DNA of 64,000 nucleotides from Borrelia turicatae 91E135 (GCF_000012085.2 NC_008710.1:434001-498000), one strand, 5' to 3'; positions 45,953 to 54,814 are shown, counted from the stretch's first letter. Notes: generated by a model from the sequence alone, not told the origin. Numbers and translations: made by a program.

Positions 45953-47470
45953 ATGAGATTAATTTTTATATTTGCGCTATTTTGTTTGTGTCTTTATAGT
46001 GTTTTTTCTCAGGAACTTAAATTGATTCTTGATGCTAAAGATGGATTTAAATTTATTCAGGAAGCTCATAACATTAGCTTTACGAGAGGTGATAGAGGTG
46101 TCCTTGGAATTTATTTGGATAGGCATAAGGGAGTTTTAGATTTTAATAATGTTGATTTTAGATTAGAAATAGAAAAGGATAGTATTGTTAAGGATGCTGC
46201 TTTAAACTATTCTGTTGATTCAAATAATGCAAAAATTTCAAATTCTTTTCATAATATTGCAGGCAATTCTTTAATTTTTTATTCAAGTCGAAATACCATT
46301 AAGCTTAAACCATTAACAAAAAAGGCTTTTTTCTGTTCAGGTAATGTAATTTCTGATTTTACTATTCAGTTTTGGGCATACCGTTCTACTTCTGTTACTG
46401 GAGAAGTTATTGTAAGTTGGAACGGGTATAAAAATATTAAAGGTGTTTGGCTAGATCAAGCTATTCGGTTAGAGAGTGAAGGCGGAACTTTCGTTTGGAA
46501 TTTTAATAATGTGTTTTTAAATGATAATGGAGAACCTATTAAGATTAAGCTTAGGAGTGATGATGATTTTATTCCAAAAGAGTGGCATTTACATACTGTA
46601 AGGTATAGGCAAAAAGATGGGTTACTGGAATATTTAATAGATTCTAAACCTCAGGCCATAGAGTATGTTACTGCTGATAAGAGAGAAGGTTTTGGTTATT
46701 TGTTAAATATTGGTAATTTTATTGATTTTACATTGGGACAATATTTTACAGGGGCTATTGAGAATTTTGAAATTCATAAAAGTTTTGAAGAAGTACATAA
46801 TGCTTTCTTTTCAAGAGATAAGGGATATATTATTACAGAACCAATCAAGCTATCTAAAGATTATTCTCAAATTTTATCTGTAGAATTTGATACTGTGAAG
46901 CCAAAAGATACAGATATTTTTTATTATTATAGATTGGATAATAAGATGTTTTATGGAACAGATAAAAATGGAAAAATAAAAAAGAATTTAACAGGAGATT
47001 GGATTCATTTTGATCCTAAAAATGGATTTCCTAAATTTGATGTATCAAAATATATTCAAATTAAGGTCGAACTTTATCCAAGCGGTGATCCTGTAGATAG
47101 TCCATCTCTTTATAGCATGATTCTTACTTACATACCTGAGGCCGCACCTTTTCCTCCTCTAATAACAAAAGCTGTCCCAGGAGCTGGTGAGATATTGATT
47201 GAATGGTTCCCCGTTATTAGTAGTAATGTTGGTGGCTATTATATTTATATTGGCGTTAGTCCTGGTAATTATCATGATAAAGCTGGAAATATTTTGACAT
47301 CTCCTATTGATGTTGGTAATCAGACTTCTTTTAGAATTACAGGTCTTGAGAATGGAAGGCTTTATTATATTAGTGTTGCTTCTTATAATTTAGACAAGAG
47401 TGTTAATGAGGCGTCTTTTTCGAAAGAAATTTCCGTGAGACCTATGGAGTTTTTTAAGCAGTATGAATAG
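45953..47470 (+). CDS. Exported protein with LamG-like and FN3-like domains
   Basis: A 505-residue protein with a signal peptide (residues 1-19, FALFCLCLYSVFSQ). Residues about 30-280 look like a concanavalin A/LamG jelly-roll: FSGNVISDFTIQFWAYRS-type segment (here SGNVISDFTIQFWAYRS), EWHLHTVRYRQKDGLLEYLI and FIDFTLGQYFTGAIENFEIH. The C-terminus (about 400-500) resembles a fibronectin type III domain, with ILIEWFPV and GLENGRLYYISVASYN. It is probably periplasmic or surface exposed. The gene overlaps the following TPR gene by 8 bp, so the two may act together. Function unknown. Confidence 0.85.
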   Translation: MRLIFIFALFCLCLYSVFSQELKLILDAKDGFKFIQEAHNISFTRGDRGVLGIYLDRHKGVLDFNNVDFRLEIEKDSIVKDAALNYSVDSNNAKISNSFHNIAGNSLIFYSSRNTIKLKPLTKKAFFCSGNVISDFTIQFWAYRSTSVTGEVIVSWNGYKNIKGVWLDQAIRLESEGGTFVWNFNNVFLNDNGEPIKIKLRSDDDFIPKEWHLHTVRYRQKDGLLEYLIDSKPQAIEYVTADKREGFGYLLNIGNFIDFTLGQYFTGAIENFEIHKSFEEVHNAFFSRDKGYIITEPIKLSKDYSQILSVEFDTVKPKDTDIFYYYRLDNKMFYGTDKNGKIKKNLTGDWIHFDPKNGFPKFDVSKYIQIKVELYPSGDPVDSPSLYSMILTYIPEAAPFPPLITKAVPGAGEILIEWFPVISSNVGGYYIYIGVSPGNYHDKAGNILTSPIDVGNQTSFRITGLENGRLYYISVASYNLDKSVNEASFSKEISVRPMEFFKQYE

Positions 47471-48770
47471 TATTGATTTTGAAAAAGCCTTAGAGCTTTA
47501 TAAGAATGGTGATCTTAAGAACGCGCTTTTAAATCTGGATGTTTTTGATGATAGTTTTGATTCTCTAGCTCTTAAATCTCTTATTTATTTTAGACTTAAG
47601 GATTATAAGGCACTCCTATATGTATTAGATACTTATCCCGTTTTAAGTGAGTATCGTTTTTTAATTAAACTCTTACATTATGGTAAGTTTGAGGATCAGA
47701 AAAGTGAATTGAGTTATTTCCAAAATTATAATCTTGGTGTTTTTTATTTTGGATTAAAAGATTATGAAAAGTCTTTGAGTTATTTTTTAAAATCTAGCCA
47801 GCAACATCCTAGCTTGATTCAGGCTATTAATAATGCTGCTATTTTGCTTGAGATACTGGGCAGAAAAGATGAAGCTACCCAAATGCTTATTAAAGCTGTT
47901 GATGTGGATAAGAATAATGCTCTTGTTAAATTGAATGTTTGGTTTTTAAAAAATAATTGTATATTTAATAGTGCTAAACCATTTGAGATAGATGAGAGCT
48001 TTAAAGAGGCTAATCTTTCTCTTGTTGTTAATTATTTGATGTATTATTTTTATTCTATTGGAGAGATAAGTAGTGCGATTAAACTTTCTGAGAGGTTTTT
48101 AACAGATTCAAATTATTCTAAATATATTTGGCATAATAGAGCAACTATTTTGCATAAAATAGGTAATATGACGCAAGCCACTAAATCTTATGTAAAAGCT
48201 ATTTTAAATTTTCCTAATATCTATACAATATATAATATGCATATTGCTACAATAGAGCTTTTGAATTTTTCTCCTAAAAGATCTATTGATAGAATGTTGT
48301 TAGATTATCCTAATATGGATTCAGTGTGTTTTTACGCGTTTTTGTTTTTTTTAAGAAATCGTGAACTTGAAGATGCTTATTTTTATATAAAAAAGCTTTG
48401 TGAAATTAAACCAGATACTTATTCTAAATTTTTAAATCTACTTGAATCCAGAGAAGATATTTTGATTGAAGAACTCCTAGATGAATTTGCAATGGTTTTG
48501 AAGGGAAGGTGGACGTTGGAATATTTGTTCTTTATTGACAATTCTTTGAATTTAAAAGATCCTGTTTTTGTTTTTGATTATAATACTAGACTTTGTCCAT
48601 ATATTTGGAAAATTAAAGATGAACATATTGAACTTAGAGCTAATAACAATGAGGTAGAAATTACTAAGAAGATTTTTTCAGATGAACTTATGCAAGTTAA
48701 ATTGGATGTTGCAATTAAAGAGATTAGGGATTTAATCGAAGCTTATAGGGATTTTAAGATCAATTGTTAA
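47463..48770 (+). CDS. TPR-repeat protein
   Basis: A 435-residue protein made mainly of helical tetratricopeptide-like repeats. A clear unit is YNLGVFYFGLKDYEKSLSYF near residues 89-108, followed by SLIQAINNAAILLEILGRKDEA near 117-138. Others lie near 10-60 and 180-270. No signal peptide is seen, so it is probably cytoplasmic, and TPRs imply a protein-binding role. The start overlaps the upstream LamG/FN3-like gene. Function unknown. Confidence 0.85.
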   Translation: MNSIDFEKALELYKNGDLKNALLNLDVFDDSFDSLALKSLIYFRLKDYKALLYVLDTYPVLSEYRFLIKLLHYGKFEDQKSELSYFQNYNLGVFYFGLKDYEKSLSYFLKSSQQHPSLIQAINNAAILLEILGRKDEATQMLIKAVDVDKNNALVKLNVWFLKNNCIFNSAKPFEIDESFKEANLSLVVNYLMYYFYSIGEISSAIKLSERFLTDSNYSKYIWHNRATILHKIGNMTQATKSYVKAILNFPNIYTIYNMHIATIELLNFSPKRSIDRMLLDYPNMDSVCFYAFLFFLRNRELEDAYFYIKKLCEIKPDTYSKFLNLLESREDILIEELLDEFAMVLKGRWTLEYLFFIDNSLNLKDPVFVFDYNTRLCPYIWKIKDEHIELRANNNEVEITKKIFSDELMQVKLDVAIKEIRDLIEAYRDFKINC

Positions 48771-48791
48771 GATTTAAAGTTGTTTTTTTTG

Positions 48792-48820
48792 TTGACAATG
48801 TAATGACTCTAATATACTAT
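48792..48820 (+). promoter_or_regulatory. Promoter of tRNA-Ser (GCT)
   Basis: A perfect TTGACA (48792-48797) and TACTAT (48815-48820) with a 17-nt spacer, about 18 nt before the tRNA. Good sigma-70 match. Confidence 0.75.
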
Positions 48821-48838
48821 TTATTAGTATGGCTGCAA

Positions 48839-48928
48839 GGAGAGATGCCAGAGTGGCCGAATGGGGCTTCCTGCTAAGAAGTTGTCCTTTTAAAAAGGGG
48901 ACCATGGGTTCGAATCCCATTCTCTCCG
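48839..48928 (+). tRNA. tRNA-Ser (GCT)
   Basis: A 90-nt class II tRNA with acceptor GGAGAGA/TCTCTCC, anticodon loop CTGCTAA (anticodon GCT), a long variable arm (TTGTCCTTTTAAAAAGGGGACC) and T-loop GTTCGAATC. Reads AGC/AGU serine codons. Confidence 0.96.
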
Positions 48929-48952
48929 TAAGAGTTTTTGTTAAGGGTTATC

Positions 48953-48981
48953 TTGACAAAGATTTCTTTAGTTTATTAGTA
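48953..48981 (+). promoter_or_regulatory. Possible promoter of tRNA-Ser (TGA)
   Basis: A perfect TTGACA (48953-48958) followed by weak -10 candidates (TTAGTA at 48976 with 17 nt, or TATGAT at 48980 with a long spacer), just upstream of the next tRNA-Ser gene. Confidence 0.5.
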
Positions 48982-48994
48982 TGATAATACCTTG

Positions 48995-49080
48995 GGAGAG
49001 GTGGCAGAGTGGTTTAATGCTACGGTCTTGAAAACCGTCGTAGGTTTAGCCTACCGTGAGTTCGAATCTCACCCTCTCCG
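48995..49080 (+). tRNA. tRNA-Ser (TGA)
   Basis: An 86-nt class II tRNA: acceptor GGAGAGG/CCTCTCC, anticodon loop CTTGAAA (anticodon TGA), long variable arm GTAGGTTTAGCCTAC and T-loop GTTCGAATC. Reads UCA/UCG codons. Confidence 0.96.
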
Positions 49081-49111
49081 TTGCTTATTTTATTATGAGC
49101 ACATTTAACAA

Positions 49112-49810
49112 TCAGTTTTCGGTATTATTATCGATTGGAAATATAAATTCAATTTTTCCATCTACTCGTGGTCGTATTGTGAGTGCGTCATAAAAGATTA
49201 CCACATTATTGTTTTTAAAGTAATATTTATATTGTTTGAAAGCTTTTTCAAATTCTTCTTCAAATTTAGATTTATTATTAGAATACATATCAGAATATAT
49301 ACCAAATTTTTTAAAATCTGTCTCTACCTGTGTCCTTAGTACTTGCATCAAAGAGTCTAATTGATCTTTTGAAATTATATCTGAGAGTTTTATTTTTTCT
49401 TTTCCTCTTAGATTAATTGGATGATATGTTGTAATTCCATTTGCATCATACTTGTCTATTGTGTATTGACTGTATAGAATTGATGTTATTTTAAGGTCTG
49501 GGCTTTTAAATATTTCAAAGTCAGAATAATAAAAAGATTCATAGTTATAGTTTTTTGATTTTTTTGTTTTAAGAGATTCGATTTTATTAGTTTTCCATTC
49601 TTTTATAAGCTTTTCAAAGCCAAGTTCTAGACCTTCTGTAATGGGAGTTTGGGCGTCTATGTGAAAAATATTATTATCTTCATCAGTTATGGTTTCTTTG
49701 ATAATTTTTTTTTCAATATTAATTTCAGTATTTTCTATTTTTTGTGCATGTTTTGTGCATGATATTATTAGTAAAAATGTTGCTATTATGGTTGGAAGTT
49801 TAATTGTCAT
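49112..49810 (-). CDS. Lipoprotein with DUF3298-like C-terminus
   Basis: A 232-residue predicted lipoprotein: hydrophobic N-terminus ending in lipobox LIISC with acylated Cys18. A charged linker follows. The C-terminal half (about 115-228) with TTYHPINLRGKEKIKLSDII and FIFPIDN resembles DUF3298/RsiV-like extracytoplasmic domains, though the match is weak. Likely anchored in the periplasm or surface. It is divergent from tRNA-Arg, with a palindrome between the two. Function unknown. Confidence 0.82.
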   Translation of the reverse strand: MTIKLPTIIATFLLIISCTKHAQKIENTEINIEKKIIKETITDEDNNIFHIDAQTPITEGLELGFEKLIKEWKTNKIESLKTKKSKNYNYESFYYSDFEIFKSPDLKITSILYSQYTIDKYDANGITTYHPINLRGKEKIKLSDIISKDQLDSLMQVLRTQVETDFKKFGIYSDMYSNNKSKFEEEFEKAFKQYKYYFKNNNVVIFYDALTIRPRVDGKIEFIFPIDNNTEN

Positions 49811-49888
49811 TTATTGCTCCTTTTTAGAGATGAATTAATGTTTTAATTTTGAATAATATTTTTGATTATTTGTTATAAATTTGATTTT

Positions 49889-49918
49889 ATTGTAATAAAT
49901 AATAATTTTTATTACAAT
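49889..49918. repeat. Perfect 11-bp inverted repeat
   Basis: The arms ATTGTAATAAA (49889-49899) and TTTATTACAAT (49908-49918) are exact reverse complements with an 8-nt spacer. It lies between the divergent lipoprotein gene and tRNA-Arg and could be an operator. Confidence 0.75.
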
Positions 49919-49937
49919 TGAGATTGAATGTTTGTTT

Positions 49938-50011
49938 GTGCCCATAGCTCAGCTGGATAGAGCATTAGATTGCGGTTCTGAAGGTCAGAGGTTCAAATCC
50001 TCTTGGGCACG
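49938..50011 (+). tRNA. tRNA-Arg (GCG)
   Basis: A 74-nt tRNA: acceptor GTGCCCA/TGGGCAC, D-arm GCTC/GAGC, anticodon stem TTAGA/TCTGA around TTGCGGT (anticodon GCG), T-arm AGAGG/CCTCT. Most bacteria use ACG (edited to ICG) for these codons; here position 34 is G. Confidence 0.92.
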
Positions 50012-50027
50012 GAAAGTTATTGGTTTT

Positions 50028-50114
50028 GGAGAGATGGCCGAGCGGCTTAAGGCGCACGCTTGGAAAGCGTGTATACATGAAAATGTATCATGGGTTCGAA
50101 TCCCATTTTCTCCG
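50028..50114 (+). tRNA. tRNA-Ser (GGA)
   Basis: An 87-nt class II tRNA: acceptor GGAGAGA/TTTCTCC (one G-U pair), anticodon loop TTGGAAA (anticodon GGA), variable arm TATACATGAAAATGTATC and T-loop GTTCGAATC. Third tRNA-Ser in 1.3 kb. Confidence 0.96.
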
Positions 50115-50116
50115 AT

Positions 50117-50211
50117 TCCTAGGATCCGCACTATTGAGTGTTGCCTAATCCCGTCAGGACTGGAAGGTAGCAGCGGTAAGTAATTACTCAATGAGTGCGC
50201 AAATCTTAGGA
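50117..50211 (+). ncRNA. ffs: Signal recognition particle RNA (4.5S type)
   Basis: About 95 nt that fold into one long hairpin: ends TCCTAGGAT/ATCTTAGGA pair, and the apical part has the conserved SRP domain IV core GTCAGGACTGGAAGGTAGCAGC (near 50154-50175) with the GGAA tetraloop. It binds Ffh to target nascent membrane proteins. It is the short form without an Alu domain. It starts 2 nt after tRNA-Ser, so both are likely cut from one transcript. Confidence 0.93.
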
Positions 50212-50377
50212 TAAATTTGTTTTAGTTAAATAGGCAAATATGCTTTTATAAAATTAATACTTGATCATAGGTATTGATATATATATTATCAAATAATAAT
50301 TTTTATTGTTTGAATGCTTTTGATTTTGTGTAATTTAAGGTTTAAGTAAGATTTTTGTTAGTATATGGGGAGATGGG

Positions 50378-52024
50378 ATGATATCTGCGAGAGGTACTGC
50401 CATTAAGAGGCGTCCCAGAGATTTAAATTCTCTTGAGGGGCAAGATTTTGTTGTTGAAACCTTAAAACATTCAATAGAAAATAATAAGATAGCAAATGCT
50501 TATATATTTTCAGGACCACGAGGAGTTGGTAAGACTTCTTCTGCAAGGGCTTTTGCACGATGTTTGAACTGTAAGATAGGGCCAACAATTATGCCTTGTG
50601 ATATGTGTTTCAGTTGTAAATCCATTGATAATGATAATAAGCTTGATATTATTGAGATTGATGGTGCTTCAAATACTTCTGTTCAAGATGTTAAACAAAT
50701 TAAAGAAGAGATAATGTTTCCTCCTGCTAGTTCTAGATATAGGGTTTATATTATTGATGAAGTGCATATGCTTTCAAATTCTGCTTTCAATGCTCTTTTA
50801 AAAACAATTGAAGAACCTCCCAGTTATATTGTTTTTATTTTTGCTACGACAGAGGTACACAAGCTTCCAGATACAATAAAGAGCAGGTGTCAACATTTTA
50901 ATTTTAGACTTTTGCCTTTGGATAAGGTTTATGAAATGTTAAAACATGTTTGTCTTGAAGATAACATTAAATATGAAGATGAAGCTTTAAGGTGGATTGC
51001 TTATAAGAGTGGAGGAAGTGTAAGGGATGCTTATACTCTCTTTGATCAGATTGTGTCATTAAGTAATTCCGATATACAATTTGAACGGATCAGATCTAAG
51101 ATGGGGTTTACTAGTAGTGAGTTTTTAGAAAAATTGGCACTAAGCATTCTTAATGATGATTTAAAAGAATTGCTTTGTATTTTAGATGCTGTTTTTTTAA
51201 CCGGGATTTCATGTGAGCAATTACTTCTTGATACGATTGAGTTTTTTAGAGAGATATTATTTCTAAAATTAGGTATTAAAAATCTTATGTTTATTGGTAT
51301 TAAACCTGAGAGTTTAAAAGAAAAATTATTAAGTTTTGACTTGAAGCATGTTGAGAGAAGTATTAGTGTACTACTTGAAACTTATAGGGATTTGCAGTTT
51401 TCAGTGAATCCTAAATATGAACTTGAGATTAATTTTATTAAGATACTTAGACTTAAAGATTACGTGCCCAGTCATGTTTTAATTAAGCAAATTCAAGATA
51501 TTGAAGCTAAGGTGCTTGATGAGGTTAGTTTGAATTTAAATGATACTGATTTCGATACGGATGTAGAACCAAAATTAGAAAATATCTCTTCAGTAGAGCC
51601 AGTAGAATTGGGTCTTGATAAAACTGAGACTGCATTAAAGACTGAAGTTAAAGCCTCTACTCATCTTGACCTTAATGGTGATGATATTGATGAAATTTTT
51701 ATAGAAACAAAAGATAATTTTGATAAGGTGGATGATAATGATAAAATTAAAGAAAGTTTTGTTTATTTAGTATCTAAGTATGTTCAAACTTTAGTATATT
51801 CAGGAGAGGTTTTGATTGACAATGATGTGCTTTATTATAAAATTTTTAGTGGATTTGAGTATAATCAGCTGCAAGCCTATCAGAATGAGATAAGAGCTGA
51901 ATTTTGTAAAGAATTTCCTAGATTAAATGTTGTATTTCAAAAACAGTTTAAGGATGATGATGATGAGTTTGATAGTAAGGTACTAAAAATTAAAAACATT
52001 TTTGGAGCAAGTGAGGTAAAGTAA
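50378..52024 (+). CDS. dnaX: DNA polymerase III gamma/tau subunit
   Basis: A 548-residue AAA+ clamp-loader ATPase. Walker A GPRGVGKTS has Lys52. A zinc module has Cys62, Cys65, Cys74, Cys77 and Cys80. Walker B IIDEVHML is near residue 125, and the sensor 1 region FIFATTEVHKLP follows. The C-terminal 150 residues are acidic and poorly conserved. The ATG follows GGGAGATGGG. It leads dnaX-ebfC-recR, a common bacterial gene set. Confidence 0.96.
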   Translation: MISARGTAIKRRPRDLNSLEGQDFVVETLKHSIENNKIANAYIFSGPRGVGKTSSARAFARCLNCKIGPTIMPCDMCFSCKSIDNDNKLDIIEIDGASNTSVQDVKQIKEEIMFPPASSRYRVYIIDEVHMLSNSAFNALLKTIEEPPSYIVFIFATTEVHKLPDTIKSRCQHFNFRLLPLDKVYEMLKHVCLEDNIKYEDEALRWIAYKSGGSVRDAYTLFDQIVSLSNSDIQFERIRSKMGFTSSEFLEKLALSILNDDLKELLCILDAVFLTGISCEQLLLDTIEFFREILFLKLGIKNLMFIGIKPESLKEKLLSFDLKHVERSISVLLETYRDLQFSVNPKYELEINFIKILRLKDYVPSHVLIKQIQDIEAKVLDEVSLNLNDTDFDTDVEPKLENISSVEPVELGLDKTETALKTEVKASTHLDLNGDDIDEIFIETKDNFDKVDDNDKIKESFVYLVSKYVQTLVYSGEVLIDNDVLYYKIFSGFEYNQLQAYQNEIRAEFCKEFPRLNVVFQKQFKDDDDEFDSKVLKIKNIFGASEVK

Positions 52025-52030
52025 TAGGAT

Positions 52031-52330
52031 ATGGCAGTAAATCCATTAGATTTTTTAAAGAATATGTCAGGTTTTAAAGATAATATTGATAATTTTAAAA
52101 AAGAAATATCCCAAATTGTTGTTTGTGGCAGAGCAGGAAGCGATGTTGTTGTTGTTGAGATGAATGGAGAATTTGTTGTTAAGAAAGTTGTAATTAAGGA
52201 AGAATTTTTTAGTGATTTAGATAATGAGGCCCTTGAGCACATGATAAAATCGGCTTTTAATGATGCTATTTCTAAGGTTAAGGAAGAGATAAAGTCAAAA
52301 ACAATGGGTTCTATTCCATTTGGGATTTAA
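52031..52330 (+). CDS. ebfC: Nucleoid-associated protein EbfC (YbaB family)
   Basis: A 99-residue YbaB/EbfC family protein. Family parts are VCGRAGSDVVVVEMNGEF near residues 33-50, VVIKEEFFSDLDNEALEHMI near 55-74 and the C-terminal KSKTMGSIPFG. In B. burgdorferi EbfC coats DNA and affects expression of erp lipoproteins. It sits 6 bp after dnaX and 3 bp before recR. Confidence 0.94.
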   Translation: MAVNPLDFLKNMSGFKDNIDNFKKEISQIVVCGRAGSDVVVVEMNGEFVVKKVVIKEEFFSDLDNEALEHMIKSAFNDAISKVKEEIKSKTMGSIPFGI

Positions 52331-52333
52331 GAT

Positions 52334-52918
52334 TTGATTATACAAGATTTAATTGTTTTACTTTCTAAGTTGCCAGGTATAGGTAGAAAGACAGCAGTAC
52401 GAATGGTTTATGATATTTTGTATAATGGTGAAGAGTATTCAAGAGCTCTGGGACAAATTTTAATCGGGTTTCATTCTAGTATAAGAAAATGTAAAAATTG
52501 TCATAATCTTGCTGAGGGAGAATTTTGTAATATTTGTATGGATTTAAGTAGATGTAAAGATATGATTTGTATTGTGGAGATGCCGCAAGACTTAGAGGTT
52601 ATTGAGTCTACTAGAGAATATGATGGATTGTATTTTGTGCTTCATGGTCATCTTGATCCTTTAAGAGATATTGGTCCAAATAGGCTAAATCTTGATAAAT
52701 TAGAAAATTATGTTAGGGAAGTTGGGGCTCAAGAAGTGATTATTGCTACAGAATTCAGTATTGAAGGGGATGTAACTGCAAATTATATTAGTGGCATTTT
52801 AAAAAATTTAGGTATTAATGTTACAAGAATAGCATCTGGTCTGCCCGCTGGAGGTAGTATTAGTAATGCAGATAAAATTACTACTCTGAGGGCTTTGCGT
52901 TTAAGACTTAAGATGTAA
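52334..52918 (+). CDS. recR: Recombination protein RecR
   Basis: A 194-residue RecR: N-terminal helix-hairpin-helix (LSKLPGIGRKTAVRM, residues 10-24), zinc finger with CKNCHNLAEGEFCNIC near 53-68, and TOPRIM domain with ICIVEMPQDLEVIEST. It works with RecF and RecO to load RecA at gaps. It starts with TTG 3 bp after ebfC; no better start is available. Confidence 0.95.
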   Translation: MIIQDLIVLLSKLPGIGRKTAVRMVYDILYNGEEYSRALGQILIGFHSSIRKCKNCHNLAEGEFCNICMDLSRCKDMICIVEMPQDLEVIESTREYDGLYFVLHGHLDPLRDIGPNRLNLDKLENYVREVGAQEVIIATEFSIEGDVTANYISGILKNLGINVTRIASGLPAGGSISNADKITTLRALRLRLKM

Positions 52919-53241
52919 GCTTAGGTATTTATTTTTATAACTTTTAATAAGTGTTTCAATTGATTTTTTTTCTATTATTGAAGTGTTAGTTTTAATTTTC
53001 CAGTTTGTAGTTTCAGATATTAAATTTATTTGTAGATATGTCTTTTTTTAAGCTTAATAACACAGTAAGATACTTTTACATGTTTTTATATCGATGTATT
53101 AATTTTTAAAAATTAAACTTTTTAAAAAAATTGTTTTTTTCGATATTTTTTTATTTATTTTTTTGAAATTTATGTTTATACACTTAATAAGTTATGTCTT
53201 ATAATTAACTTGAATTGTATTGAAAACATTGGGAGGTTTTT
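52919..53241. other. Spacer between recR and ndk
   Basis: A T-rich stretch of 323 bp without an open frame. A TATAAT at 53200-53205 lies before ndk but lacks a convincing -35. I see nothing else. Confidence 0.55.
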
Positions 53242-53751
53242 ATGTCTACTTTAATACAAAGAACTTTATGTATTATTAAACCTGATGGCGTTAGGAGGGG
53301 GTTAATTGGTAATGTGATTTCTAGATTTGAAAGGACGGGACTGAAAATTGTGGCTGCTAAGATGATTTTAGTTAATAGAGAAATGGCTGAAACACATTAT
53401 TTATATGATGATATTGCTGTAAGACATGGTGAGTTTGTTTGGCAGTCTTTAATTAATTTTATAATAAGTTCTCCAGTTTTTGTGTTTGTTGTTGAAGGTG
53501 TTGAAGCTGTTGAAGTTGTTAGAAAATTTTGTGGCTCTACAGAACCAAAAATGGCTTCTCCTGGGACAATTAGGGGTGATTTTGCTTATCATAGTTTTAA
53601 CTATGCGAATGAGAAGGAGTTTTCAGTTTATAACGTAATTCATGCTTCTGCTAATGTTGATGATGCTCTTCGTGAAGTATCCCTTTGGTTTAAAGAAAAT
53701 GAAATTTTAACTTATAAAAGGGACGATGAGTTTGAACATTATTATGGTTAA
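53242..53751 (+). CDS. ndk: Nucleoside diphosphate kinase
   Basis: A 169-residue kinase passing phosphate among nucleoside di- and triphosphates. The N-terminus has IIKPDGVRRGLIGNVISRFE, and the active His134 is in NVIHASAN. It carries an insert between residues 97-130 and a C-terminal tail, so it is longer than E. coli Ndk (143), similar to the longer type. RBS GGGAGG is at 5 nt. The end lies 7 bp before the dam start chosen here. Confidence 0.93.
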   Translation: MSTLIQRTLCIIKPDGVRRGLIGNVISRFERTGLKIVAAKMILVNREMAETHYLYDDIAVRHGEFVWQSLINFIISSPVFVFVVEGVEAVEVVRKFCGSTEPKMASPGTIRGDFAYHSFNYANEKEFSVYNVIHASANVDDALREVSLWFKENEILTYKRDDEFEHYYG

Positions 53752-53758
53752 TGTTGAT

Positions 53759-54577
53759 ATGAACATTGCAATACGGCCTATCTTGAAATGGGCTGGTGGT
53801 AAGAAAAATTTGTTGAGCTCTATTTTAGATAATATTCCTCTTGCTTTTAATAATTATATCGAACCTTTTGTAGGTGGAGGAGCATTGTTTTTTGCTTTGA
53901 ATGTAAAAAATTCAATTATTAATGATATAAATTCTAATTTGATTAATTTTTATAGGGAAATTGCCTATAATTTAGATGATTTTCTATTAGAAATTGAGAA
54001 ATATAATAATGCTCCTTTAACTAAGGAGTATTATGTTCATATTAGAAATAGTTTTAATAATGAGAATTTGACTAATTTAGAAAAGGCATGTATTTTTCTT
54101 TATTTAAATAAAACTTGTTATAATGGTCTTTATAGGGAAAATGGTAATGGAAAGTTTAATACTCCTTTTGGTAAACATAAGAAAATTAGTCTTTATGAAA
54201 TTAAAAATTTACAATTGGCTTCTAAGCTTTTACGGGAGGTTAAGGTTTTAAATCTAGATTTTTTTTGTTTACTTGATTTTATAAAAAAGGATGATTTTGT
54301 TTATCTTGATCCACCTTATATTCCTTATTCCAAAACAAGTAATTTTACAAGTTATAGTAAGTATGGATTTGATTTTAGAATGCATGAAAAATTATTACAA
54401 TTTTGTGACAAAATAGACAAGAAAGGGGCTAAATTCTTACTTTCAAATTCTAATACCGCATCTAGTCTTGAACTATATAAAAACTATAATGTTACTTTTG
54501 TTGATGCGAAAAGATTTATTAATTCAAATCCAATTAGACGTGGCAGTATAAGAGAAATTTTAGTGAAAAATTTTTAG
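53759..54577 (+). CDS. dam: DNA adenine methyltransferase (Dam/D12 class)
   Basis: A 272-residue N6-adenine methyltransferase of the alpha D12 class. The N-terminal PILKWAGGKKNLL and IEPFVGGGALFF (SAM motif I, near 35-46) and catalytic DPPY at residues 184-187 are intact; TSYSKYGFDFRMHEKL follows as in Dam. The likely target is GATC, but this is not proved by sequence. Other in-frame ATGs at 53726 and 53744 overlap the end of ndk; I chose 53759. Relapsing-fever Borrelia DNA was reported to be adenine-methylated at GATC while most Lyme strains were not, which agrees. No restriction partner gene is adjacent, so it is probably a solitary methylase. Confidence 0.88.
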   Translation: MNIAIRPILKWAGGKKNLLSSILDNIPLAFNNYIEPFVGGGALFFALNVKNSIINDINSNLINFYREIAYNLDDFLLEIEKYNNAPLTKEYYVHIRNSFNNENLTNLEKACIFLYLNKTCYNGLYRENGNGKFNTPFGKHKKISLYEIKNLQLASKLLREVKVLNLDFFCLLDFIKKDDFVYLDPPYIPYSKTSNFTSYSKYGFDFRMHEKLLQFCDKIDKKGAKFLLSNSNTASSLELYKNYNVTFVDAKRFINSNPIRRGSIREILVKNF

Positions 54578-54814
54578 GAGTATTGCATAATTGTTGTAGT
54601 ATTTGTGAATAGTCATAAAGACGAACTGTTTTAAAGAAAAGCAGAAATTTATATGTTGTGATTAGTTTATATTATAGATTTTTTAGATTTAACTGGTGTG
54701 GATAATAATTACTTAAATCTGATTAGTGAGAGTCTTGTTGAGGTTTTGGTATTTATTTTTTTCAATTGTAAAGCTTAAAATATATCTTTTTTATGAGCTT
54801 GTGTAAGGATTTGT

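Noticed and set aside
49932-50183. Open frames across tRNA-Arg, tRNA-Ser and ffs
   Set aside because: The segment is fully explained by two tRNAs and SRP RNA.
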